DNA of 7,736 bases from an uncultured Alphaproteobacteria bacterium (GCA_937128575.1 CAKZMN010000160.1:1-7736), one strand, 5' to 3'; positions 1 through 6,177 are shown, numbered from the stretch's first letter. The notes: generated from the sequence alone by a model not told the origin. Numbers and translations are program-made.

Positions 1-1
1 C

Positions 2-532
2 TTAATTCAGCCCGGCAGTTTTTGTGAAAAACTTCCTGCGCCTGTGTCTGAAATTGAAATAAACCCTGCACTATTAAAATTGGGCTGGGCGGATATTTTC
101 GGCATAAAAAAACTTGTGTCGCATAAGGGTAAATATGATCAATGCAAAGCTGATTTGGAAACCGCAAATGGCAAGTCAGCCGCCTTTAAGGAAACGCGCT
201 GCGGCGCAGAGGTAAGCGGCTTTATCACTGGGCTCTACGCCAGCGACCACGTCCATAAACCGAAGGCAAAATCCGCGCCGCATTGCGAGAAGCCTATTGA
301 GCGTCTTTATGATGGCATTAACCCGGCCGAAACGATGTGCGCCAAAGCGAGCACTGACCCAATGTTGGTGGCCAAGGTGTTCGTCAGTAACTATGAACTG
401 ATCCGCGGCGACCCAGGGTTTTTGGGTAAGGTCGATTTCTTTGACCCGGGCGCGCTGGGCGCAGTTGGGTATGAAACCATCTATCGCGGGTTTCTATGCC
501 GTAATGCATTTGAAAAAAACGGTAGCAGATAA
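2..532 (+). CDS. 3' part of a cysteine-containing protein, tentatively Rap1a/Tai-like (5' end outside window)
   Basis: The reading frame is open from the left edge to TAA at 530-532 (176 codons visible). A GTG at 44 could serve as a start but has no Shine-Dalgarno before it, and the frame continues upstream, so I treat this as the C-terminal part of a gene starting outside the window. Counted from that GTG, the order is a Cys in CGAEVSGFITGLY (near residues 53-65), a Cys in HCEKPI, a Cys in MCAK, a helical stretch and a final FLC. The spacing of C..x..GF..GLY, HC.KP, then VAKVFVSNYELIRGDP and a terminal aromatic-x-C resembles the Rap1a/Tai family, which are small periplasmic proteins first described as type VI secretion immunity proteins. 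Similar domains are common in alphaproteobacterial hypothetical proteins without T6SS. The family call is pattern recognition only. No T6SS gene is visible nearby. Confidence 0.7.
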   Translation, partial: LIQPGSFCEKLPAPVSEIEINPALLKLGWADIFGIKKLVSHKGKYDQCKADLETANGKSAAFKETRCGAEVSGFITGLYASDHVHKPKAKSAPHCEKPIERLYDGINPAETMCAKASTDPMLVAKVFVSNYELIRGDPGFLGKVDFFDPGALGAVGYETIYRGFLCRNAFEKNGSR

Positions 533-535
533 AGC

Positions 536-1264
536 TTATTTTATAGCTGCAGCGCTTTGCCTTAAAATATTTTCAGCCTCTTGCGTGTACGATCCATCAT
601 CCTGATGCAAAACAACGCCCGCATGAATTTCGGCGGGAGATTTCTTATGTTTCCAGCAGCGAATAATCACGCGTTTCGCAGGCTCTCCGGCGCGTGGCCA
701 TAGCGGAATGATTTGCAACGCGCCGAATCGTTTTCCAATCGCGAGAATGATTTTCTGCACCATATCGGCGCGGTGTATCATCGTGAGAGAGCCTTGTCCC
801 TTCAGGCAATCAAACGCGCAATTGATCCAATCTTCAATATTTATATCGGTGCTATCATGCCCCAAAGCTTTGGCGCGTTTTTCGGAAGGGGAGGGAGAGT
901 GCGCACCGGCCTCCATATAAGGCGGGTTGCAAATAACGTCGGTGAAATCTTGCTGTTCAAAATCACGGATGTCGGCGCATATAAATAATGCGCGCGCGTT
1001 CATCTCATTAAGCTCTGCGTTCTTTTCTGCAAGCTCTATGTGGTCGCTTTGTATATCAACGCCCGTGAGATCCACTTCAGGCAGGCGGTAAAGCGCCGCA
1101 AGACCCGCCCCGCCAACGCCGCATCCTAAATCTAAGATATGCGCGCCAGACTTGGCCGGACATGCCGCGGCCAACATCACAGCGTCTAATCCGGTGTGAA
1201 AGCCGCCCTCGGCCTGTAACAGGCGCACGGCACTGCCTAAAATTCCAATATCCTTATTCGTCAT
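536..1264 (-). CDS. TrmN6-type SAM-dependent adenine-N6 methyltransferase
   Basis: A 242-residue class I methyltransferase. The SAM-binding motif I is LDLGCGVGG (residues 44-52), followed by the acidic end of strand 2 in GVDIQ (68-72). The catalytic NPPY tetrad at 113-116 marks enzymes that methylate an exocyclic amino group. The segment before motif I (GFHTGLDAVMLAA, 21-33) is typical of the COG4123 group, whose E. coli member TrmN6/YfiC methylates N6 of A37 in tRNA1(Val). The family assignment is firm; the tRNA target here is inferred, so no symbol is given. It lies 39 bases downstream of the transglycosylase gene on the same strand and probably shares its transcript. No clear Shine-Dalgarno precedes the ATG at 1264, which fits read-through from upstream but leaves the start less certain. 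The MTNKDIGILG start is plausible because it leads directly into the family core. It converges with the partial gene on its left, with 3 bases between stop codons. Confidence 0.88.
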   Translation of the reverse strand: MTNKDIGILGSAVRLLQAEGGFHTGLDAVMLAAACPAKSGAHILDLGCGVGGAGLAALYRLPEVDLTGVDIQSDHIELAEKNAELNEMNARALFICADIRDFEQQDFTDVICNPPYMEAGAHSPSPSEKRAKALGHDSTDINIEDWINCAFDCLKGQGSLTMIHRADMVQKIILAIGKRFGALQIIPLWPRAGEPAKRVIIRCWKHKKSPAEIHAGVVLHQDDGSYTQEAENILRQSAAAIK

Positions 1265-1303
1265 AAATTTAGAGATACAGCATATCGGATTAGATATCTA
1301 AGT

Positions 1304-2143
1304 CTATTTCAAAATAGAGTGGGAGGAGAATAAATTGAATTCACCGTTTTTACTGCTGATGGGTAAATCCATCATTTGGGTTAAAAACATCACATCAAGC
1401 GCGTTGGTGAATAAATCTTGATAAAGGCTAGCGGGCCTGTTGCCGTTAAAGATGTTGTTAGATGCAATGCGCGGCGTAGGCTTAGTTGGCGACTTTGTTT
1501 CGGCGGGCGGCGCGGGTGAAGCAGGAAGATCGCCTTCTAAAGAAAACTTCTTATCAAAGAAGGCGTAAACCTCATTCAGGCTTTTGGCCTCACCAGTACT
1601 CGAATTGTAAAAAACATTTTGATTGGCCTTCGCGGCCTTGGGGAATAGATAGGCGGCCTTTTGCATACCATCATCGGCTTTGGCGTTTAAGAAGGCCGAG
1701 GCCTGTCCCGCGCCAAGAAAATGCGCAAAATATAATTCGGTTGAGCCAATTTCAACATCACTATTAACATGAGCGCTCAAAAACTGTTCATTGTCAGAAG
1801 CAAATTCAGCCGCCATCAAGGAGGCTGCCCGCGGGTCATTCCGTAAGTTCAGGATTTCGCCGCGGGTCTTACCATCCGTGTTTATTCCGTGTTTGTCACC
1901 GTGCTTATCAATCATACCCATCCATGTGCTCTCAATGAATTGATATAGTCCGCTCGCACTGCTGGTTTTGGCTTTTGCTTCTGGGTTAAAACTGCTCTCA
2001 GCCTTGGCTTGCTGCAATAAATAGGCAAAATCGACCCCTGTCTTTGCGCTTGCCTGCTGTATGGCATTATTCACGCGGCCTGGCGCCATCTGTGAGAGGG
2101 CGGCTAAAGCGTTGTTTTGTATAGTATTTGTTAAACTTGCCAT
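1304..2143 (-). CDS. SLT-domain lytic transglycosylase (PleA-like)
   Basis: A 279-residue protein with an N-terminal SLT (goose-lysozyme-like) domain that cleaves the MurNAc-GlcNAc bond of peptidoglycan. Visible landmarks are the catalytic-glutamate motif AKAESSFNP (46-54, E49 the likely catalytic acid), GLYQFIESTW (65-74), and a family-typical HFLGAGQA block (141-148) with ALF/YLFP-like FP at 167-168. A proline-rich linker follows (about 206-225, PASPAPPAETKSPTKPTP), then a C-terminal tail of about 50 residues of unknown role (NRPASLYQDLFTNALDVMFL). The architecture resembles alphaproteobacterial PleA-type transglycosylases, which in Caulobacter are tied to assembly of pili and flagella. No cleavable signal peptide is visible: the N terminus is polar (MASLTNTIQNNALAAL). 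Export by another route, or a start that removes a signal, cannot be excluded, but I saw no better in-frame start. The gene is transcribed towards the methyltransferase gene. Confidence 0.87.
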   Translation of the reverse strand: MASLTNTIQNNALAALSQMAPGRVNNAIQQASAKTGVDFAYLLQQAKAESSFNPEAKAKTSSASGLYQFIESTWMGMIDKHGDKHGINTDGKTRGEILNLRNDPRAASLMAAEFASDNEQFLSAHVNSDVEIGSTELYFAHFLGAGQASAFLNAKADDGMQKAAYLFPKAAKANQNVFYNSSTGEAKSLNEVYAFFDKKFSLEGDLPASPAPPAETKSPTKPTPRIASNNIFNGNRPASLYQDLFTNALDVMFLTQMMDLPISSKNGEFNLFSSHSILK

Positions 2144-2216
2144 GAGATAATGCTTTGAGTGTTAAAATATTTTATACTTAAGTTCCAATAAGTGATTTGC
2201 AATCGCTATGCCAGAT

Positions 2217-2221
2217 AAGGA
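2217..2221 (+). promoter_or_regulatory. Ribosome binding site of the acyl-CoA dehydrogenase gene
   Basis: AAGGA lies 6 bases before ATG 2228. It supports that start over the upstream ATG at 2208, which opens only a 7-codon frame. Confidence 0.7.
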
Positions 2222-2227
2222 CGCCCT

Positions 2228-3874
2228 ATGAGCTATTATAACCCGCCGATCGACGACATGAATTTTTTATTAACGCAAGTGCTTGATTTTCATGATAAAA
2301 ATTGTGATGCGGAAACTGTTGATGCCATTTTAAATGAAGCCGCGAAACTGGCGCGCGATGTTTTAGCGCCGATCAATGTAACGGGCGATCATGAGGGGGC
2401 AATATTGACAGATGGCAGTGTTAAAACCGCCTCTGGCTTCAAAGAAGCATACGCCCAATATCGTGATGGCGGCTGGAACGCGGTGCCGTTTGAAGAGGAA
2501 TTTGGCGGACAGGGGCTACCCTGGGCACTGGCCTTCCCCATTCAAGAAATGTGGCAGGGCGCGAATATGAGCTTCGGTCTGTGTCCGTTGCTTAATCAAG
2601 GCGCGGTAGAGGCCATTTCAGTACATGGAAGTGATGAGCAAAAGGCGAAATATCTGCCCAATCTAATTTCCGGTGAGTGGACCGGTACAATGAATTTAAC
2701 GGAGCCACAAGCCGGTTCTGATTTAGGGCTGTTGCGCAGTAAAGCCGAACCACAAGGCGATGGCAGCTATAAGGTGTCCGGACAGAAGATATTCATCACC
2801 TATGGCGATCATGATATGGCGGAGAACATTATTCACTTGTTCCTTGGTCGCACGCCAGATGCACCGGATGATGTAAAAGGCATATCGCTATTTATCGTTC
2901 CTAAATTTTTAGAAGACGGCAGCCGTAATGCCGTTGAGTGTATTGGGCTGGAGCATAAGCTGGGAATCCACGGATCGCCCACTTGCACAATGGAATTTAG
3001 CGGCGCAACCGGGTATTTGCTTGGCGAAGAAAACCAAGGCCTGAAATGTATGTTCACCATGATGAACAACGCACGCCTTTCGGTTGGTTTACAGGGCGTG
3101 GCCATCGCGCAAGCGGCCTATGATCATGCGCTGGCCTATGCTGAAGAGCGCGTGCAGGGCAAGAGTTTTACAACGGGCGAACGCGTGAGCATTAAAGATC
3201 ATGCAGATGTAAAGCGCATGTTGCTAAGTATGAAATCTCAAATTGAGGCAGGGCGCGCCTTAACTTACGATGCGGCTATTGCTCTTGATCAGGCGCATAA
3301 GGGTGATGCAGCGGCGAGAGCCAAAGCGGATCTTCTAACGCCGATTGTAAAGGCCTGGTGCACAGATATGTCCTGTGAGGTTGCTTCAACAGGAGTGCAA
3401 ATTCACGGCGGCATGGGCTTTATAGAAGAAACGGGCGCGGCGCAATTCTATCGTGATGCGCGCATTCTGCCAATTTATGAAGGTACCAATGGGATACAGG
3501 CGGCTGATCTAGCGTTTCGTAAGGTTTTGCGTGATGAAGGTTCCGTTGCGCTTGGTTATATAGATAGCCTGAAAGGGCATGTTGAGGATGTTTACATCGC
3601 CGCGCTTAAGGATGCCACGGGCTTTATAATTGAAGCCGGGAAAGATAAAAACTTCGATTTAGTTGCCGCGGCTTCGACTCCATATCTCAAGGCGTTTGGG
3701 TATATAGCGGGCGGCGCGATGATGGCGCGATGCGCTGAAAAAGCAGAATTAAGCGAGAATGAAAACTTCGCCAAACAGAAAAAGCAAAGCGCCGAGTTTT
3801 ATAAAAACAACATACTGCCAATGGCGCTTGGGCACCTAAAAGCGTGTGTTGAAGGATCTAATTTTAACGAATAA
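2228..3874 (+). CDS. Acyl-CoA dehydrogenase, DmdC-like long form
   Basis: A 548-residue FAD-dependent acyl-CoA dehydrogenase that should introduce a trans-2,3 double bond into an acyl-CoA and pass electrons to ETF. The N-terminal YNPPIDDMNFLLTQVLDF (4-21) is the short extra N-terminal segment of the long-form subfamily. Next come the FAD/substrate motifs MNLTEPQAGSD (155-165), KIFITYGDHD (187-196), NNARLSVG (280-287) and QIHGGMGFIEE (391-401), and the catalytic base motif PIYEGTNGIQ (415-424, E418). The final 110-120 residues form the extra C-terminal helical domain. These features match 3-methylmercaptopropionyl-CoA dehydrogenase (DmdC) of DMSP demethylation, but many paralogues act on ordinary fatty acyl-CoAs and the substrate cannot be read here. 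It is somewhat shorter than the roughly 580-600 residues usual for DmdC. It is divergent from the transglycosylase gene and its end overlaps the convergent neighbour by 11 bases. Confidence 0.92.
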   Translation: MSYYNPPIDDMNFLLTQVLDFHDKNCDAETVDAILNEAAKLARDVLAPINVTGDHEGAILTDGSVKTASGFKEAYAQYRDGGWNAVPFEEEFGGQGLPWALAFPIQEMWQGANMSFGLCPLLNQGAVEAISVHGSDEQKAKYLPNLISGEWTGTMNLTEPQAGSDLGLLRSKAEPQGDGSYKVSGQKIFITYGDHDMAENIIHLFLGRTPDAPDDVKGISLFIVPKFLEDGSRNAVECIGLEHKLGIHGSPTCTMEFSGATGYLLGEENQGLKCMFTMMNNARLSVGLQGVAIAQAAYDHALAYAEERVQGKSFTTGERVSIKDHADVKRMLLSMKSQIEAGRALTYDAAIALDQAHKGDAAARAKADLLTPIVKAWCTDMSCEVASTGVQIHGGMGFIEETGAAQFYRDARILPIYEGTNGIQAADLAFRKVLRDEGSVALGYIDSLKGHVEDVYIAALKDATGFIIEAGKDKNFDLVAAASTPYLKAFGYIAGGAMMARCAEKAELSENENFAKQKKQSAEFYKNNILPMALGHLKACVEGSNFNE

Positions 3875-4475
3875 ATACCGAGCTTGGATATAGTTTCTTT
3901 GCAAGTTGAGGATCCCGGCATGAAATGCTAGCGCGTTCATGAATGGCGATATTCAATTGCGGGCCAGGCTTGCGCTTTGACATCCCGTAAAGCGTGGCAA
4001 AGGTGTTGGCAAAACACTCGCAATAGGGCTCCGCTTCAATGTCATTGGGCAGCATGGCGATAGATGACATGCACTCACCATATCGCACGCCTGCTGTATT
4101 TACGGCGCTCTTGCACTGATTTTCAATATTTAGTCGAATGGAGCTACCGCTGATTTTATCTTTACGCTCAATGCGCATATCTAAATATCGTGAGGATAGG
4201 CAGTCGCAATTATAATACTGACTTAAATGGGGGGTGGTTTTACACTCTTCATTAAAACCCATGGCCTCTTCAATATATTCATCGGGAATGTCTGAAAGAG
4301 AATCTGTTTTTTCCGGCGTTGTTGTGGTTTGCGCGCTCTCTTCTATGGGTGCGTTAACACCCAAAAGCTCATCTAAAGGCGCTTGAGCAATGGCCTGTCC
4401 CTGAAGGAATGTAAGCGCTAAAACCATCAAGCCAAACAAGTAATATTTTTTAATAGAAAACGAAGAAATGCTCAT
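3864..4475 (-). CDS. Exported protein with duplicated cysteine pattern, function unknown
   Basis: A 203-residue protein I do not recognise. The N terminus has a classic Sec signal: SIKKYY, then a hydrophobic core LFGLMVLALTFL (about 13-24), and a probable cleavage after AIA (28-30), so the mature protein should be periplasmic. An acidic, Thr/Ser-rich linker follows (about 42-70). The mature part has eight cysteines at 78, 90, 92, 121, 135, 152, 154 and 186. They fall into two similar blocks, each starting with Glu-Cys: C78, C90-D-C92, C121 and C135, C152-E-C154, C186. An even number of cysteines in the periplasm suggests disulfides; metal binding is possible. The start is supported by the signal peptide and by a strong -10 immediately upstream, not by a Shine-Dalgarno. 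Its last 11 bases overlap the end of the convergent acyl-CoA dehydrogenase gene. Confidence 0.8.
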   Translation of the reverse strand: MSISSFSIKKYYLFGLMVLALTFLQGQAIAQAPLDELLGVNAPIEESAQTTTTPEKTDSLSDIPDEYIEEAMGFNEECKTTPHLSQYYNCDCLSSRYLDMRIERKDKISGSSIRLNIENQCKSAVNTAGVRYGECMSSIAMLPNDIEAEPYCECFANTFATLYGMSKRKPGPQLNIAIHERASISCRDPQLAKKLYPSSVFIR

Positions 4476-4481
4476 AGATCA

Positions 4482-4511
4482 ATTATATCACTTTTAACGA
4501 TAAAAAGTGAA
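4482..4511 (-). promoter_or_regulatory. Probable promoter of the exported cysteine protein, leaderless
   Basis: Reading the minus strand, TTCACT (4511-4506) is followed by an 18-base spacer and a perfect TATAAT (4487-4482). Only six bases (TGATCT) then separate the -10 from the ATG, so transcription would begin at or next to the A of the start codon. No Shine-Dalgarno is present, which fits a leaderless mRNA. The -10 is strong and the -35 matches 4 of 6 consensus positions. Confidence 0.5.
4488..4510. repeat. Inverted repeat overlapping the promoter, operator-like
   Basis: Perfect 8-base arms TCACTTTT (4488-4495) and AAAAGTGA (4503-4510) flank a 7-base spacer. The repeat fills the spacer and touches both the -10 and -35 of the minus-strand promoter, where a repressor would sit. 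It also lies downstream of the minus-strand HTH gene, but no T run follows the hairpin on that strand, so a terminator role is weaker. Arms this short can arise by chance in AT-rich DNA. Confidence 0.4.
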
Positions 4512-4544
4512 TTTTGATGAAGCTAAGTAAGTAATAAATTCAGA

Positions 4545-5084
4545 TTAGCTTTGGCCTTTAACGCGCTTCCACAAGCCTTGGAAGTTAAAACCTTCGGACC
4601 CTTGAGCGTTTTGATTCTCAGGCTTTAGGTTTTTCATCTGCTGTTCTAGTCGCTTTGCACGGCGTTCTTGCGCGCGTTTTTCGCGTTCCTTCAGCTCTTC
4701 ACGAAGCTCTTCAGCTTGTTTTTGAGAGAATTGGCTAGTGATCAAAACTTGAGAGGCTTGTTTTTGCCATTGATCACGCTGCGCTTTAAGGTCTTCAATC
4801 TGCATTTCAGCATTTTCAACTTGAGCTTCCAGCAGCTTTACACGCATTTTCATGCGTTCCATTTCCAACATAGAAGAGGCTTTTTCAAGCTCTTGCTCAA
4901 CGGCTTGGCTCTTATTTTCTGAAGGCTTAAGGCCCATTGCACGATCTAGCTCAGACACGTCAATAACGCGGCGTCCATTGGCATCTAGCTCATATGAAAG
5001 CTTGCCATTATTCATAGCGCGCTGAATTGTTGATTTTGATTTTCCGGTGAGCTCGGCCGCTCTTTGTGCGCCAACTTTCGCCAT
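4545..5084 (-). CDS. Small helix-turn-helix plus coiled-coil protein, likely DNA-binding
   Basis: A 179-residue protein in three parts. Residues 4-27 (VGAQRAAELTGKSKSTIQRAMNNG) form a helix-turn-helix of the excisionase/MerR-like kind, followed by a wing-like strand pair (KLSYELDANGRRVIDVSELDRAMGL, 28-52, broken here by the turn at ANG). Residues about 62-150 are an uninterrupted, highly charged Glu/Lys/Arg/Gln-rich helix that should be a long dimeric coiled coil. The C terminus ends in a short FQGLWKRVKG segment after a Asn/Gln-rich linker. Proteins with this HTH and a coiled coil are often annotated as plasmid entry-exclusion-like or KfrA-like, names that carry little functional weight on a chromosome. 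The ATG at 5084 has AGAGG 8 bases upstream. It probably regulates its own transcription or organises DNA; the target is unknown. No transfer or partition gene is visible nearby. Confidence 0.82.
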   Translation of the reverse strand: MAKVGAQRAAELTGKSKSTIQRAMNNGKLSYELDANGRRVIDVSELDRAMGLKPSENKSQAVEQELEKASSMLEMERMKMRVKLLEAQVENAEMQIEDLKAQRDQWQKQASQVLITSQFSQKQAEELREELKEREKRAQERRAKRLEQQMKNLKPENQNAQGSEGFNFQGLWKRVKGQS

Positions 5085-5092
5085 GGTCTGAA

Positions 5093-5097
5093 CCTCT
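5093..5097 (-). promoter_or_regulatory. Ribosome binding site of the HTH/coiled-coil gene
   Basis: On the minus strand AGAGG (within AAAGAGGTT) stands 8 bases before the ATG at 5084 and fixes that start. Confidence 0.6.
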
Positions 5098-5105
5098 TTA
5101 TTCTA

Positions 5106-5160
5106 TGGAATATTCAATATGCCTAGCATGACCAAGGGCATTGATCAAGAATCAATTCCA
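5106..5160. promoter_or_regulatory. Dyad-rich region upstream of the HTH gene
   Basis: This 55-base stretch contains several nested or neighbouring dyads: outer arms TGGAAT (5106-5111) and ATTCCA (5155-5160), inner arms ATGCC (5119-5123) and GGCAT (5137-5141), ATGC-CTA-GCAT (5119-5129), GAATATTC (5108-5115), and ATTGAT-N5-ATCAAT (5140-5156). It sits directly upstream of a gene for an HTH protein, so it is a reasonable place for an autoregulatory operator. I could not identify a convincing -35/-10 pair inside it. Confidence 0.35.
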
Positions 5161-5161
5161 T

Positions 5162-5184
5162 AAAAATACACAAGCGCTGTGCAT
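5162..5184 (-). terminator. Probable intrinsic terminator of the SapC-family gene
   Basis: In the minus-strand transcript, ATGCACA (5184-5178) can pair with TGTGTAT (5172-5166) around a 5-base GCGCT loop, giving a 7-pair stem that includes one G-U pair. The T run continues through 5162. It begins 18 bases after the stop codon at 5203. The stem is modest in GC, so termination may be partial. Confidence 0.45.
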
Positions 5185-5202
5185 AGTAAGTGTAATGAAA
5201 AA

Positions 5203-6000
5203 TTAGCTCGCGTTTTTATCCATTTGTGTGCTGAGCAATTGCGAGAGGCGCTGCCACTGCGCACCAGAGAATAAGTGCGCATAAATGAACGGTAACCAGC
5301 CTTTTTCGCGTAGCTCTAGGAAATCCTTATCCGCCAGTTGAGCCAGCTTCTGCTCATCAATGATTTTAAAGCCAGAGAAGTTAATGCGCTGATTGCCAGC
5401 GACATTGATTTGCGCTTCGCGTTCAACCAATAGATCTTTTTCGATCAGGGTTTTGCTGAACTCGGTCGTTTGCTGTGCGGCTGCGTGATAGGACTTACAA
5501 AATTCTAGTGCGTTTTGCGCAAGCTCGGTCGGTTTACCTTCTTTATCGAAGAAAGGCTGTTTGCCTTTTTCTTCAACTACAGAATCGTTGTGATCAACGC
5601 ATAATGTTAGCTGGTCGCCGCCGGGAAGTTCTGAAAAGATAAAGGGATAGCGACGAATGTAGGCGGGAATATAAGCATCTTCCCAGCCTCCATCTTTGCG
5701 TAAAAATAGATTTTCATTATCTCTAAGGCCTAGGATTGCAACAGGCGTTGCGTTTCCATCTGGGCTGAAGGCAATGGGGTAGAAATGGCAAATTTGTGGC
5801 ATTTCTATTAAGTTGACGGGAACCGCGTTCACGCCATCTGTGAATTTAAAGCCAAAATCTTTTTTCAAACCCAGTTCACCGTGCGCTTTGGCATCTAAAG
5901 GTGTTGGGTTTTTATAGAAAAGCGGCAGGGATCCAGCGTCTTGAGCGCCTGTTTCTGTCTTTTCGCCCTTATTTGCTTTGTCTGTTTTATTTTTGGCCAT
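5203..6000 (-). CDS. SapC-family protein
   Basis: A 265-residue protein of the SapC family, named after a gene in the Campylobacter fetus surface-array locus and widespread in alphaproteobacteria. Its biochemical role is not established, and the name should not be confused with the SapC peptide-transport permease. A lysine-rich polar N terminus (1-22) precedes the core. Family landmarks are SLPLFYKNPTPLDAKAHGEL (24-43), the HFYPIAFSPDG block (72-82), GGWEDAYIPAYIRRYPFIF (104-122), and the C-terminal block from FKIIDEQKLAQL (211-222) to GWLPFIYAHLFS (234-245). There is no signal peptide or membrane segment, so it is probably cytoplasmic. The ATG at 6000 has a strong AAAAGGA 6 bases upstream. 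It is divergent from ugd across 238 bases and is the first gene of the minus-strand run. Confidence 0.88.
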   Translation of the reverse strand: MAKNKTDKANKGEKTETGAQDAGSLPLFYKNPTPLDAKAHGELGLKKDFGFKFTDGVNAVPVNLIEMPQICHFYPIAFSPDGNATPVAILGLRDNENLFLRKDGGWEDAYIPAYIRRYPFIFSELPGGDQLTLCVDHNDSVVEEKGKQPFFDKEGKPTELAQNALEFCKSYHAAAQQTTEFSKTLIEKDLLVEREAQINVAGNQRINFSGFKIIDEQKLAQLADKDFLELREKGWLPFIYAHLFSGAQWQRLSQLLSTQMDKNAS

Positions 6001-6006
6001 GATCTG

Positions 6007-6013
6007 TCCTTTT
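6007..6013 (-). promoter_or_regulatory. Ribosome binding site of the SapC-family gene
   Basis: AAAAGGA on the minus strand, 6 bases before the ATG at 6000, is a strong site that fixes the start. Confidence 0.7.
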
Positions 6014-6041
6014 GACTATGTGATCTAAAATAACGGTAATT

Positions 6042-6071
6042 ATTATAGGGGATTAAAGCAGTTTGCAGCAA
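6042..6071 (-). promoter_or_regulatory. Possible promoter of the SapC-family gene
   Basis: On the minus strand TTGCTG (6071-6066) is separated by 18 bases from a perfect TATAAT (6047-6042), giving a leader of roughly 35 bases before the start codon. The -10 is excellent; the -35 matches only TTG of the consensus. Confidence 0.42.
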
Positions 6072-6150
6072 AAGTGCAATGTTTTTGAGTATATAAGTAT
6101 AAATGTACCGATAAAAGGTAAATTTATTACTAAGCAGGGCTCTATCTAAT

Positions 6151-6177
6151 ATGTTTTAAAAGAAGACTTTTAACATG
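6151..6177 (+). promoter_or_regulatory. Hairpin-forming inverted repeat in the ugd upstream region
   Basis: The 238 bases between the SapC-family gene and ugd hold no recognisable gene. They contain the sapC promoter elements on the left and this dyad: TTAAAAG (6156-6162), a 4-base AAGA loop and CTTTTAA (6167-6173), extended by ATG/CAT outer pairs (6151-6153 and 6174-6176) with two extra T on the left. It lies about 65 bases before the ugd start and could be an operator or a leader hairpin. It is not followed by a T run. I could not place a ugd promoter with confidence; a TATAAA at 6098-6103 is a candidate -10 without a good -35. Confidence 0.3.

Noticed and set aside
708..988. Two plus-strand frames of 70 and 91 codons inside the methyltransferase gene
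   Set aside because: They are antisense to a well-supported gene, have Arg/Cys-rich, family-free translations and overlap each other in different frames.
1290..1301. Perfect 12-base palindrome TTAGATATCTAA between the transglycosylase stop and the methyltransferase start
   Set aside because: One or two such palindromes are expected by chance in a window this long, and no T run follows, so it is not a terminator. An operator inside a two-gene transcript is unlikely.
2155..2178. TTGAGT (2155) and TATACT (2173) as a promoter for the acyl-CoA dehydrogenase
   Set aside because: Only 12 bases separate the hexamers, too short for sigma-70. A promoter in this divergent gap is likely, but I could not define it.
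4668..4922. An 84-codon plus-strand frame rich in Phe and Leu, looking membrane-like
   Set aside because: It is the antisense of the Glu/Lys-rich coiled coil: GAA/AAG codons read backwards as TTC/CTT, which mimics a hydrophobic protein.
6012..6046. TTGACT (6012) with TATTAT (6041) as a plus-strand promoter towards ugd
   Set aside because: The spacing of 23 bases is too long, and the AT-rich element is better explained as the minus-strand TATAAT of sapC.
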